A DNA stretch of 59,792 nucleotides from Bacillus solimangrovi (GTDB lineage Bacteria > Bacillota > Bacilli > Bacillales > Bacillaceae_N). The notes under the pieces are model-generated. The model had not been told where the DNA came from. It made no database searches and saw nothing but the letters and a program-made list of their open reading frames with translations. The stretch is taken from positions 1 through 59,792 of the forward strand of contig NZ_MJEH01000002.1 in assembly GCF_001742425.1 (NCBI RefSeq), given 5' to 3'. The translations under genes were made by a program, and so were the position numbers. The stretch's first letter is position 1. Each line of letters starts with the position of its first letter. This document shows, piece after piece, positions 1 through 8,346 of this stretch.

Positions 1-154
1 AAGACGTAGGTGCGCCGTAAATTGATTTTTTAGATACAGCATAGATAAGAGGATCAATATCAATTTCTGAAAAAATTGCTTCAAATCGCTTGGTAGGTTC
101 TAAATCATATAAATCTTGCAGGTCAAAGAAGCATATTTGTCGTATAGTAGTCAT
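1..154 (-). CDS. Transposase, N-terminal 51 residues (cut by window edge)
   Basis: Reading leftwards from the ATG at 154, the open frame runs off the window edge. It begins MTTIRQICFFDLQDLYDLEP and continues with an AIFSEIDIDPLIYAV-type segment. This resembles the N-terminus of a DDE transposase family common in Bacillaceae (IS1182-like, from memory). A GGGAG ribosome binding site lies about 10 bases upstream of the ATG. The small palindrome at 250-261 (AGCCGCAAGGCT) may lie near the element's outer end, but no inverted-repeat partner is visible because the other end is outside the window. The family assignment is a recollection, not a search result. Confidence 0.6.
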   Translation of the reverse strand, partial: MTTIRQICFFDLQDLYDLEPTKRFEAIFSEIDIDPLIYAVSKKSIYGAPTS

Positions 155-419
155 AAGGAGTCTCCCTTTTGTTTGTAAAGAGTTGGTTTTGTCGCTTACT
201 CATTCGACATTTAGGGAGGTACTCCTTTTTCTATGTCTTAGAAACCTTGAGCCGCAAGGCTTTGAATTTATGAAATTGATTCAATTTGTGAAATATAATA
301 AATTTCATTGAAAACCATAATTTAATAATTTATGTTAATATATGTAAAGTTAATCATGGAAATTTATAATCAAACACTATTTATATAACAATTCAAATCA
401 GTTAAAGGAGCTTAGTTAG

Positions 420-1166
420 ATGAAAGAGGTATTAAGAGTAGACAATATTCAAAAATATTATGGCAAGAAAGAGAATATTGTTAAAGCTATTGATGGTATC
501 AGTCTACAAATTATTGAAAATCAATTTGTAGGAGTAATGGGGCCATCAGGGTGTGGTAAAACGACACTTTTAAATGTAATTTCATCTATTGATACAGTTA
601 CTAGGGGAGAAATATATATTAAAGACAAGTTAATAACTAGTATCAAACGTAAAAATTTAGCTGAATTCAGACGAGAATATTTAGGTTTTATATTTCAAGA
701 TTTCAAGTTGCTAGACTCATTGACAATAGGAGAGAATATTGCAATAGCACTTACAATTAAAGGAACAGATGAGACTAAAATAGAGGAATTAGTTTATGAT
801 ATTGCTAGAAAGTTTAATATACAGGATATTTTAGATAAATATCCTGTACAAGTTTCAGGTGGACAAAAACAACGAACAGCATGTGCGAGAGCTATTGTCT
901 CGCAACCTTCATTAATATTAGCGGATGAGCCTACAGGTGCATTAGATTCAGAAGCGGCTAAGACATTGTTAACAACGCTAGATAACATGAATAAAAAACT
1001 AAATGCAACTATTTTGATGGTTACACATGACCCTATTGCTTCTAGTTATTGTGACAGATTTATTTTTATGAAAGATGGAAAAATTCATGATGAAATAATT
1101 AAAGGTGACAACAATAACGAAGTATTTTTACAACAAATACTTAAAATAATGGCTGATATAAGGTAA
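420..1166 (+). CDS. BceA-type peptide-antibiotic ABC transporter, ATP-binding subunit
   Basis: This is a 248-residue ATPase subunit of the MacB/BceA class, which drives a FtsX-like permease in defence against cell-wall-active peptide antibiotics. The nucleotide-binding motifs are complete: Walker A GPSGCGKTT at residues 41-49, Q-loop Gln93, signature VSGGQKQR at 145-152, Walker B LILADEP from 165, and H-loop His203. The start is supported by AAAGGAGC about 10 bases upstream. The gene is followed after 14 bases by its permease, so the two form one operon. In Bacillus such pairs usually sit beside a BceRS-type two-component system. None is seen here: the upstream side is an insertion-sequence end. 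Substrate specificity cannot be read from the sequence. Confidence 0.9.
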   Translation: MKEVLRVDNIQKYYGKKENIVKAIDGISLQIIENQFVGVMGPSGCGKTTLLNVISSIDTVTRGEIYIKDKLITSIKRKNLAEFRREYLGFIFQDFKLLDSLTIGENIAIALTIKGTDETKIEELVYDIARKFNIQDILDKYPVQVSGGQKQRTACARAIVSQPSLILADEPTGALDSEAAKTLLTTLDNMNKKLNATILMVTHDPIASSYCDRFIFMKDGKIHDEIIKGDNNNEVFLQQILKIMADIR

Positions 1167-1180
1167 GAGGGTGATATAGA

Positions 1181-3265
1181 GTGTATTCAAAATTAATTAA
1201 GAAAAATTTCACAAAAACATTTAAAGATTACCTCATATATTTTATAACCATTAGTTTAAGTTCTAGTTTGTTTTTTGCTTTTATGTCTTTGACAAGTTCA
1301 AAAAATAGTTTATTAGAAGAAGCAAATCAATTTAATTTCGATATATTTTATACATGGATAAAATATGCAACATATATTATTACGATATCATTATTAGTAC
1401 TTATTAACTATGTCAATAAACATATGCTAAAAAGAAGAGTAAAAGAGTTATCGATTTATATGATTTTAGGAATGCAACAAACAAAAGTAGCTTTTCTTTT
1501 TTTTATAGAAACTTTAATGTTAGGATTATTGGCTGTTGTAGTTGGAAACTTAGTGGGGACATTGTTATCAGGAGTACTAACAACCTTAATTGTATTATCA
1601 ATCAGTGATACTTTTAAATTTAGTATAGTATTTTATCCTGATACAGCAGTAAGAACACTATTTTTCTTTTTGATTATATACACCTTAATTGGTTTTCTTA
1701 ATATTAGAAAATTATCAAGGTGGCAGTTAATAGATTTACTTGTAGATGATAAGAAAACAGAAGGAAATCTTCACGGTAAAATCTTTTATATCATGACATC
1801 AATAGTTGCTATTGTCAGCTACGGCACTGCTTATATATTTTTGAAAAGGTTCTTTCAGATTGGGAGATCATTTAATGGTGATATTCCTTATTATGAAAGT
1901 AATCTTAATCAAATTTTTATATTTTTAAGTATTATCGTGGCAATTTATGCAACTTATCACACGATGTCAAATATAGTCATTATCATTAAATCTAAATCAA
2001 AAAAGTATAAGTATTCAAACTTAAATTTAGTATTAATCGGTAATCTATTACAAAAAATTTCGAGTAATGCAAGGACTATGGCTACTATAACTATCACTTT
2101 GATAGTTGCTCTTAGTGGATTTGTTCTGGCTCCTATTCTAGCAGATCTATCAGAAGGATTTCTAACACAGAGGACACAATTTGATATTAAAATTAACAAT
2201 AGATATACATCTATTGATAAATTAGAAGATATACCCAAAATAGACTACAGTTTTGTAGATAAAATATTAGAAGATAACAATATTGCCATTAAAGAAAGTC
2301 TTCAGTTGGAGCAGTATTTCATTTGGGAAACAGATTTTAACAATGATGAAACAAGGGTAAATAAATTCGACTATCCAAGATTAGCAGTAGGCTTAAGTGA
2401 TTATAACCAATTAAGAAAAATGCAGGGGTATGAACCAATAAAATTAGGCAATGATGAATTCGTTATGCATTTAAGTCATGAGGTAGATAGAGCAACGATA
2501 TTAGAAAAGTTTAAAACAGAACAACTTATTATCAATGATAAGGGTTTAAAGTTGAATTCCAATAAAATCTATAATGAATCACTTGATGAATATATATATA
2601 ATTTAAATACACAAAGTATACTTGTATTTCCAGATGACATTACCAATAATTTAAAAATCGCATTAACAAAATATTTTATTCATACAAAAGAGCCAGTTGA
2701 TTATGACCTAAGTATTAAATTGCCTTCCATTATACAGGGAGAATTTAAAGAGAAATATGAATATTTATATGATAAGTATGATGATAATGATTTTGTAGAA
2801 ATTATTAATCCAATAAGATTTAAAACAGCTGAAACTAATCTAGTTATGTTTAGTTCTATAACAACGAGACTTTTAGGAATATATATAGGTATTATATTTT
2901 TAATTATAAGTCTGACAATTTTAGCATTACAGCAGTTAACAGACTCGATAGAAGGTAAAAATAGATTTGATATCCTACATAAAATGGGAGTTTCTCAAAA
3001 AGACTTGAATAAGCTCATAAACAAACAGATTACAATCTACTTTGGGTTACCAGGGGTCATTTCTCTATTGGGGAGTGCCGTAGTTCTGTATACATTTGTT
3101 ATTAGGTTTGGACACAAACTTAAAGTATATGTTGATAAAGTGAGCTTTATTTATAATGTAACGGTTCCAAGCATCATTGTTGTAATTATATTTATTAGTT
3201 ATTTTCTAATAACGATATATAGTTACAAACATAGTATTAGAGATGTTTTTAATGATGAACAATAG
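1181..3265 (+). CDS. BceB-type FtsX-like ABC transporter permease
   Basis: The 694-residue membrane subunit pairs with the ATPase just upstream. It starts at GTG after the purine-rich site AAGAGGGTGAT. The topology fits BceB: about ten hydrophobic segments, with a large extracytoplasmic domain at roughly residues 325-555 between the seventh and eighth segments. In family members this loop contacts the sensor kinase and sets specificity. An FtsX-like core lies near residues 60-180, and the final three segments lie at about 563-583, 618-640 and 660-682. The length is close to the usual 640-670. The drug or peptide recognised is unknown, and no partner kinase is encoded in the window. Confidence 0.88.
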   Translation: MYSKLIKKNFTKTFKDYLIYFITISLSSSLFFAFMSLTSSKNSLLEEANQFNFDIFYTWIKYATYIITISLLVLINYVNKHMLKRRVKELSIYMILGMQQTKVAFLFFIETLMLGLLAVVVGNLVGTLLSGVLTTLIVLSISDTFKFSIVFYPDTAVRTLFFFLIIYTLIGFLNIRKLSRWQLIDLLVDDKKTEGNLHGKIFYIMTSIVAIVSYGTAYIFLKRFFQIGRSFNGDIPYYESNLNQIFIFLSIIVAIYATYHTMSNIVIIIKSKSKKYKYSNLNLVLIGNLLQKISSNARTMATITITLIVALSGFVLAPILADLSEGFLTQRTQFDIKINNRYTSIDKLEDIPKIDYSFVDKILEDNNIAIKESLQLEQYFIWETDFNNDETRVNKFDYPRLAVGLSDYNQLRKMQGYEPIKLGNDEFVMHLSHEVDRATILEKFKTEQLIINDKGLKLNSNKIYNESLDEYIYNLNTQSILVFPDDITNNLKIALTKYFIHTKEPVDYDLSIKLPSIIQGEFKEKYEYLYDKYDDNDFVEIINPIRFKTAETNLVMFSSITTRLLGIYIGIIFLIISLTILALQQLTDSIEGKNRFDILHKMGVSQKDLNKLINKQITIYFGLPGVISLLGSAVVLYTFVIRFGHKLKVYVDKVSFIYNVTVPSIIVVIIFISYFLITIYSYKHSIRDVFNDEQ

Positions 3266-3824
3266 ATCAAACTATACGATTTTTTTCAGTCGATCAACTA
3301 ATGTTATGATTAGTCTTGTGTCTTTTGTGGAATAGAGAACTATAATTGTTATTACGCACAGAGAAAAGGTGTTAACTTATTGCAAAAGAGTCTTAAAAAT
3401 ATCAGACAAAAAAATTATACAATGCATGTTGTACTCTCATAAAGATACTTAAATAGTAATGGTGACCTTCTTTTTTGTTGATATGTTTTTCTCATCATTG
3501 ATTGTTGTTGATTTGAAAGAAAGTCGTCTAGTTAAAAATACGAAAAAAAAACACCTATAATTGTAGGTGTTTTTTTATAGCTAAATTTCATGATTAAAGC
3601 AGGTACAGCATACTTAATGGAATTTCTAGGTTGCTATAATTTTGATGAATTTCATTAATATTTATAGTATTACCTTAAAAGAATCTTAAGAAGTTCTTCA
3701 TAGTTATATAAACCAAAAATTAATATTTTTCTAGTATATTAGTAGTAAGTTAGGCGTTGCTTCTATAGGTATTTTAACCCTTTGGTCAATATATCATTTA
3801 ATCTACTTAAGGAGGAGACATAGC
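3266..3824. other. Intergenic region with a short hydrophobic ORF and a terminator
   Basis: About 560 bases separate bceB and the VanY gene. A 33-codon frame at 3459-3560 (+) begins MVTFFFVDMFFSSLIVVDLK and runs into the terminator stem at 3543. It has no clear ribosome binding site and looks like the C-terminal end of a lost membrane protein. The remainder is A+T-rich with no recognisable gene. Confidence 0.4.
3543..3576. terminator. Bidirectional Rho-independent terminator
   Basis: The stem AACACCTA/TAGGTGTT has a short loop, with a run of A on its left and a run of T on its right. It can terminate in either direction and separates the bceAB operon from the VanY gene. Confidence 0.75.
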
Positions 3825-4739
3825 ATGACTGAGTGGGGATATTTTATCGTTTTAATAATATGTCTAGGTATTGCAGCTAAAAAAGTAGCTGTCGAACCTG
3901 TTTTTGAAAATCATGTAAATAATGATTATATAGATAATAATGATGAGATCGTACTAGAAGTGGATGATAGAAATGTACAGAATAACATGGTAGAAAAAAC
4001 ACTAATAAAATCACAGGTTTATCAAGGGAATTTATTATTAATTAATTCTCAATATCCTGTTCGTGAAGAAAGTGTGAAATCAGACATTGTTAACTTATTT
4101 AAGTCTAAAGAATTAAAACAGAGATACAAACTGAATAATAGAAAAATTGAGTTATCAAGGGATGTTGCACAAAAATTTTCTCAACTGGTGCAAGATGCTA
4201 GAAGCGAGGGAGTGCGGAATTTTACAATTAATAGTGGTTTTCGAGGATTCGATGAGCAAAATAGACTTTATAAAGAGATGGGTTCTAACATTGCAATGCC
4301 TCCAGGGTATAGCGAACATAATGCCGGTTTATCACTTGATGTGGGTTCAACCAAAATGAAAATGATTCACGCGCCAGAAGGAGAGTGGATTGAAAAAAAT
4401 GCATGGAAATATGGTTTTATTTTACGCTATCCCAAAGATAAAACAGACATAACGGGTATTCAATATGAACCTTGGCATATTCGCTATGTTGGTTTGCCTC
4501 ACAGTGCCATTATGCAAGAAAAAAATATTGTTTTGGAAGAATATCTAGATTATTTAAAAGAAGAAGAGTCCGTATCTGTTATAGTGAATGGACATAAATA
4601 CACTGTATATTACTACAATATTTCACAAGCTTGCACTGTTAAAGTACCAACAAATACCCCTTTTGAAATTTCAGGTAACAATATGGATGGAGTAATCGTG
4701 ACTGTTTCCGAACAAGACGTCTTAAATTACGTTTCTTAG
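3825..4739 (+). CDS. vanY: VanY-type D-alanyl-D-alanine carboxypeptidase (peptidase M15B)
   Basis: This zinc D,D-carboxypeptidase trims the terminal D-Ala of peptidoglycan pentapeptides outside the membrane. The 304-residue product has an N-terminal membrane anchor (residues 5-18), a polar linker and an M15 catalytic domain at about 75-235. The zinc and catalytic residues are present: the SEHNAG...LD motif gives His165 and Asp172, and EPWHIRYVG gives Glu215 and His218. A C-terminal beta-rich tail (about 250-304) lies beyond the catalytic core. The start follows TAAGGAGGAGAC. There are no vanA, vanB, vanH or vanX genes nearby, so this is most likely a wall-maturation or cell-envelope-resistance enzyme rather than part of a full glycopeptide operon. 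It lies next to the BceAB transporter. Confidence 0.85.
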   Translation: MTEWGYFIVLIICLGIAAKKVAVEPVFENHVNNDYIDNNDEIVLEVDDRNVQNNMVEKTLIKSQVYQGNLLLINSQYPVREESVKSDIVNLFKSKELKQRYKLNNRKIELSRDVAQKFSQLVQDARSEGVRNFTINSGFRGFDEQNRLYKEMGSNIAMPPGYSEHNAGLSLDVGSTKMKMIHAPEGEWIEKNAWKYGFILRYPKDKTDITGIQYEPWHIRYVGLPHSAIMQEKNIVLEEYLDYLKEEESVSVIVNGHKYTVYYYNISQACTVKVPTNTPFEISGNNMDGVIVTVSEQDVLNYVS

Positions 4740-4828
4740 TTATTCAATAGAAGTATTACTACAATAAATAATCTACTAATAAATGAGATTAACAATTTAT
4801 AACTATAAAAATAAGAAGGTGAACTATT

Positions 4829-4927
4829 ATGAAGAAAAAATTAATCATTTTAGCTGTAATTGTTTCAGCTGTCGTATCGAGAAGTATGTATATTTCTAAA
4901 GTCCGCACTATTAAATCAAAAAAATAG
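4829..4927 (+). CDS. Small membrane or secreted peptide, 32 residues
   Basis: A short ORF begins MKKKLIILAVIVSAVVSRSM and ends in a basic tail. It consists of a lysine start, a hydrophobic stretch (residues 5-16) and a short polar C-terminus. AAGAAGGTGA lies 8 bases upstream of the ATG, which is good support for translation. The form is that of a signal-peptide-like or single-span small protein. Function is not recognised. It follows the carboxypeptidase by 90 bases and may be co-transcribed with it. Confidence 0.5.
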   Translation: MKKKLIILAVIVSAVVSRSMYISKVRTIKSKK

Positions 4928-4980
4928 GGATATACTACAAATAAGTATACCATAACAATATTATGTTAACTAGTTAGAGT

Positions 4981-5018
4981 GCGATTCCTTCATAATCTAA
5001 TGGATATGAAGGAATTGC
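4981..5018. repeat. Hairpin downstream of the small peptide gene
   Basis: The arms ATTCCTTCATA (4984-4994) and TATGAAGGAAT (5005-5015) pair perfectly and extend a few more bases with one wobble pair. There is no following T-run on either strand, so a terminator role is uncertain. The rest of 4928-5271 is A+T-rich and shows no gene. Confidence 0.45.
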
Positions 5019-5271
5019 TAAAATTAGATTGGACAAAGTTTACTGTGTAATAAATGAATTAATTCTATTCAGTTAAGATTTTAATACAGATAATAGAGTT
5101 TATTTCTATTAATGTTAGTCTGACTAATTAATTATATACATTTGTAGAATAGAGAGAATTGAATTTTCCTAATAACATAATAACATTTGAACGTATACAA
5201 TATTGATAAGTCAGCATTCAAAACTTGTTGTAATGGGCGTGTACTAAGCGATTTGTCATAGCCCCACTCTA

Positions 5272-6354
5272 CTAATTCAACAGAGCGATTGCCTTCATTT
5301 TGGTTTCTCTTTGAATATGTGCATAGATTTGCGTTGTGGCGACTGATTCATGGCCTAATAAGTTTTGGATCGTTAATACATCAACACCTTGTTTCGCAAG
5401 CTCTGTTGCAAAGCTGTGTCGCAACTTATGAGCAGTAATATGTTTATAAGTTAGAAAGGGGAGGGATTCTTTTGCTCGTTCTAAATGCCGGCTGATCATT
5501 TTTTGAACCGCACTAACCGAGATTCCGCTCTTGATTTTCTTTTGTTTAAAGTCATAACCAACAAAAAATGGATCAGTAGTTTTCTTCGGTCTAATATCTT
5601 CATTAAGCTCCTCTAAATAGTTCTTTAAATTTTTTATTGTTTCCTCTGTTATAGGGATACTTCTTTGTTTGCTTCCTTTTCCGATAACTGTTATTTCTTT
5701 TCGTTCCCATGATAGGTTATTCATTTGTAAACTACATAGTTCCGATATCCGCAATCCTGTCATCATCATCAAATGAATAATTGCAATGTCTCTATTCATA
5801 AACATTTGTTGATATGTTTTTTCTCTTTCTGATTTGCAGTACTCCATTTTCTTTATAAATGTAAGTAAATCGTTACATTCCTGTTTAGTTAAATATATAG
5901 GTTCAGACCGTCCTACCTTTGGTCTTTCGATTCCTTCAATCGGGTTACTTTTAACTTGATTTTGTTGTTGCAAATAGGTAAATACTGACTTTAAAGCGGA
6001 AATTTTTCTGTTAATCGTTTTTGGATTGTTCTTTCGTTCGATTGCTAAATAATGTATGTAATTCTTAACTCCAGAAGGTTGAAGTGAAGTAAAGTCATCT
6101 AATGAAATATCTATTGAATTGATTTGAATTCCAGCACGTTGTATAACATAGTCGAAGAAAAATTTGAAATCATAGATGTAACGTTGAATTGTATTTGTTG
6201 AATAATTTAAAGAAATGCGACTAACTAAGTAGCCTTGGATAAACTGAGGCATTTGAGAAAAATAACGATAAGTTTTCTCAAATTCTATATAGTTGTTGTC
6301 TGTAGGTAATACATTTATATTGTTTGTTGCGTTAATTGAATTAAATATCGTCAT
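5272..6354 (-). CDS. Tyrosine recombinase, XerS/XerC/D-like integrase
   Basis: The 360-residue product has a SAM-like N-terminal DNA-binding domain (about 32-135) and a C-terminal catalytic domain (about 150-350). The tyrosine recombinase set is complete: Arg202 (TGLRISEL), Lys226, His309 and Arg312 (HKLRHSFAT), His335 (LLGHES) and nucleophile Tyr344. The length and the MPQFIQGYLVSRISLNYS-type N-terminus resemble XerS-like single recombinases more than the roughly 300-residue XerC/XerD. Such enzymes resolve dimers at dif-like sites or act as integrases. A 34-bp palindrome lies 50 bases upstream of the start. No phage or conjugative genes flank it, so the role could be chromosome resolution or a relic of an element. 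Confidence 0.85.
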   Translation of the reverse strand: MTIFNSINATNNINVLPTDNNYIEFEKTYRYFSQMPQFIQGYLVSRISLNYSTNTIQRYIYDFKFFFDYVIQRAGIQINSIDISLDDFTSLQPSGVKNYIHYLAIERKNNPKTINRKISALKSVFTYLQQQNQVKSNPIEGIERPKVGRSEPIYLTKQECNDLLTFIKKMEYCKSEREKTYQQMFMNRDIAIIHLMMMTGLRISELCSLQMNNLSWERKEITVIGKGSKQRSIPITEETIKNLKNYLEELNEDIRPKKTTDPFFVGYDFKQKKIKSGISVSAVQKMISRHLERAKESLPFLTYKHITAHKLRHSFATELAKQGVDVLTIQNLLGHESVATTQIYAHIQRETKMKAIALLN

Positions 6355-6385
6355 ATTAAACCCTCTTAGCTGAGAACTATATGAA

Positions 6386-6438
6386 AGTGCATAATTAATG
6401 CACTATAGTTCCGTGAAATATATGTTTCATGGAACTAT
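6386..6438. promoter_or_regulatory. Two abutting palindromes upstream of the recombinase gene (candidate Xer/Cre-like site or operator)
   Basis: The first palindrome has arms AGTGCAT and ATGCACT (6386-6404, 5-base spacer). It directly abuts a second one with 14-base arms, ATAGTTCCGTGAAA (6405-6418) and TTTCATGGAACTAT (6425-6438), around the 6-base spacer TATATG. The arms differ at one position. The second palindrome totals 34 bases, the architecture of a tyrosine-recombinase core site. It lies in the probable promoter region of the recombinase gene, so it may also be an autoregulatory operator. Confidence 0.55.
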
Positions 6439-6566
6439 TATAACTGATAGATTTGAATTTTACGAGAAAATGTTCTTGTAAATACCAGCGTGTGATATAA
6501 GAAGTGAAATTCGATTATAAGAGGAATTATAATGTTTGAATCCAATTATATTGATAATCAACAAAA

Positions 6567-6602
6567 GACCTCTTACAAGTCGATCTGAGAGGTCGTTTTT
6601 TT
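6567..6602. terminator. Terminator-like hairpin, distal of a tandem pair
   Basis: Arms GACCTCT (6567-6573) and AGAGGTC (6588-6594) are followed by seven T on the plus strand and by TTTTGTT on the minus strand. It lies between two minus-strand genes and probably backs up the thiT terminator. Confidence 0.6.
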
Positions 6603-6619
6603 AGAGAGGACAAATAAAA

Positions 6620-6645
6620 AAACTCTCACGAAAATGTGAGAGTTT
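6620..6645 (-). terminator. Rho-independent terminator of thiT
   Basis: Arms AAACTCTCAC (6620-6629) and GTGAGAGTTT (6636-6645) form a 10-bp stem. On the minus strand it is followed by a T-run, 17 bases past the thiT stop codon. Confidence 0.75.
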
Positions 6646-6661
6646 AATAAAAATTGAACAT

Positions 6662-7246
6662 TTACATTTGTGCTTGATTTGAAGACGTACGTTGGAAAAG
6701 GCGAGATGAATTAAGTACTAATACATTCATTACAATAGCACCTATTACAAAGATTGGTAGCATAAATGAACCATTGTAAAGTAAAGAATATAACCACACT
6801 GGTGTTCCTTCTGGTGCATATTCTCCAAAGAAGACAACACCTGCTGTAAAGTGACAAAGGAAACGTAAAAAGCTTGCTAATAGAACACCTGCAGTGACGT
6901 AGAGCGCAGCAAGCTCTTTATTATTTTGTTTTAATTGTTTCATAGCTGGTTTTGCAAATAAGCCAGCTATTCCAAGTAATGAAAATGCCGCGATATAATC
7001 TAAGAATGCTTGTACTGGAGTTGCGATATATCCTCCAAACATCATATTCAAGAGACCTAAGATGAGTCCAGCGAATAGACCACCACTTAACCCCCAACGA
7101 AAGGCAACTAAAAAGACTGGTATCATTGAAAGTGAGACGCTACCTCCTTGTGGCCATGGTTGGAATGAAAAAAGCTCTAAAACAAATGCTGCCGCCGACA
7201 AAATTGCAATCTCAAGAAGAAAAATAAGCGGTTTATTTTTTAACAT
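6662..7246 (-). CDS. thiT: Thiamine ECF transporter substrate-binding component ThiT
   Basis: This 194-residue membrane protein belongs to the ThiT (YuaJ) family. It binds thiamine and works with the shared energy-coupling-factor module (EcfA, EcfA', EcfT), encoded elsewhere. About six hydrophobic segments are visible, with conserved aromatic patches such as FQPWPQGGS near residue 30 and FLCHFTAGVVFFGEYAPEG near residue 130. The latter is the region that contacts thiamine in the family. The start follows GGAGGACTAAC. A TPP riboswitch directly upstream on the same strand (7335-7478) independently supports the thiamine assignment. The gene appears monocistronic, with a terminator 17 bases past the stop. 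Confidence 0.93.
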   Translation of the reverse strand: MLKNKPLIFLLEIAILSAAAFVLELFSFQPWPQGGSVSLSMIPVFLVAFRWGLSGGLFAGLILGLLNMMFGGYIATPVQAFLDYIAAFSLLGIAGLFAKPAMKQLKQNNKELAALYVTAGVLLASFLRFLCHFTAGVVFFGEYAPEGTPVWLYSLLYNGSFMLPIFVIGAIVMNVLVLNSSRLFQRTSSNQAQM

Positions 7247-7334
7247 GTTAGTCCTCCAGACGCAGAAACAACAAAAGGGCTGAGCCGTAAATAGCTGTAA
7301 ATGTTGGTTGTCTTTTTATGTATTAAAACGCATC

Positions 7335-7378
7335 AAAAAAGACAACACAGGTGGCGTGATGGACCTGCATTGTCTTTC
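7335..7378 (-). terminator. Riboswitch expression-platform terminator
   Basis: On the minus strand, AAAGACAATGCAGGT pairs with ACCTGTGTTGTCTTT and is followed by TTTTTT. The hairpin lies between the TPP aptamer and thiT, where ligand-dependent premature termination would occur. Confidence 0.85.
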
Positions 7379-7382
7379 ATTC

Positions 7383-7478
7383 CATCAGAAGCCACATCCC
7401 TACCGTTAAGCAGGTTCAAAGGGTCTGAACGAAATAATTCACTCTCAGCCATAACGGCTCCCCTTGCGGTTCTGCATA
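7383..7478 (-). promoter_or_regulatory. TPP riboswitch (THI element) aptamer
   Basis: Read on the minus strand, the leader contains the hallmark segments CTGAGAGTGAA and ACCCTTTGAACCTG, with GGGGAGCC upstream and GGTAGGGATGTGG downstream. These are the conserved pyrimidine- and pyrophosphate-sensing loops of the thiamin pyrophosphate riboswitch. Together with the adjacent terminator it should switch thiT off when TPP is abundant. Confidence 0.95.
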
Positions 7479-7504
7479 TTTAATTAGTATCGTAATACTT
7501 TTAC

Positions 7505-7534
7505 ACTATAACAAAAGGGTTATCTATTAAGCAA
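7505..7534 (-). promoter_or_regulatory. Probable promoter of the thiT riboswitch transcript
   Basis: On the minus strand TTGCTT (7529-7534) and TATAGT (7505-7510) are separated by 18 bases, just upstream of the aptamer. This is a moderate match to the sigma-A consensus. Confidence 0.4.
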
Positions 7535-7541
7535 GTATTTT

Positions 7542-8126
7542 TTACATCCATTTTATTTTAGGCTCTGTTTTATTGATAATTCGGCTAATATTTGCTCGAT
7601 GGCGATACACAACAAATATTTCCAGAATAGTAATCATAGACACTAGTGGCCAATCTGCGATAATAATACTGTAGATAATTCCTGGTATTCCTGCAATCAT
7701 AGATGAAAGTGAAACATACTTTGATAAGTATAATACGATAAAAAAACTAATGAGAATTATAAGAAAAAGAATAGGATCATAAGCTAAAAGAACACCTGCA
7801 GATGTGGCAACAGCTTTTCCACCTCGAAAATTGGCGAAGATCGGAAATGTGTGTCCGATAACAGCGCCGATACCTGCTAAAAGAAGGTGAAGTTCACTTC
7901 CGAACCACAAAGGTAAGGATGCCGCAAGAGTTCCTTTCAAAATATCTGCAATTGTAACGATAAAACCCGCTTTAAGACCTAATATACGAAAAGTATTTGT
8001 AGCACCTAGATTTCCGCTTCCATGCTCACGAATATCCTTATTAAACCAAACTTTACCGACAATTAGTCCTGAAGGTATTGAACCTAGTAAATAAGCGAGT
8101 AAAAAAATGATCAAGATTGTAGTCAT
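7542..8126 (-). CDS. plsY: Acyl-phosphate:glycerol-3-phosphate acyltransferase PlsY
   Basis: PlsY makes lysophosphatidic acid from acyl-phosphate and glycerol-3-phosphate, the first step of phospholipid synthesis, in the membrane. The 194-residue protein has five hydrophobic segments and the three family motifs: GSGNLGATN near residue 36 (glycerophosphate site), [19 protein letters not shown] at about 90-110 (phosphate loop), and a C-terminal glycine/arginine segment ending [12 protein letters not shown]. The length matches the family. In B. subtilis plsY (yneS) lies next to yneT and parEC. Here yneT and parEC are also nearby but other genes intervene. Confidence 0.93.
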   Translation of the reverse strand: MTTILIIFLLAYLLGSIPSGLIVGKVWFNKDIREHGSGNLGATNTFRILGLKAGFIVTIADILKGTLAASLPLWFGSELHLLLAGIGAVIGHTFPIFANFRGGKAVATSAGVLLAYDPILFLIILISFFIVLYLSKYVSLSSMIAGIPGIIYSIIIADWPLVSMITILEIFVVYRHRANISRIINKTEPKIKWM

Positions 8127-8288
8127 ATTTTATACTCCTTTAAAAATTTAAAATCATATATGTATGGATAGGCATGTTTCATTGTACCATGAATTTTAAC
8201 GAGGAAGATAATTATTTTCTTCCAAATGATAATGGGCTACCCCTATATATGTTATTGATAAAACGTAAACTTATGATAAATATAGCAA

Positions 8289-8318
8289 CAGTTTACACTT
8301 CTCATATTGTATAAACTG
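8289..8318. repeat. Short inverted repeat upstream of the GH18 gene
   Basis: CAGTTTA (8289-8295) and TAAACTG (8312-8318) are arranged around 16 bases, shortly before the AAGGAGGGG ribosome binding site. It could be an operator or a leader stem; the role is unknown. Confidence 0.3.
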
Positions 8319-8346
8319 CTATAGGATTGAATAAGGAGGGGAAATA

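Noticed and set aside
3825-4739. Part of a vancomycin-resistance operon
   Set aside because: No vanH, vanA/B, vanX or VanRS genes are present; only a VanY-type peptidase is.
7301-7483. 60-codon plus-strand frame
   Set aside because: It is the antisense of the TPP riboswitch and its terminator.
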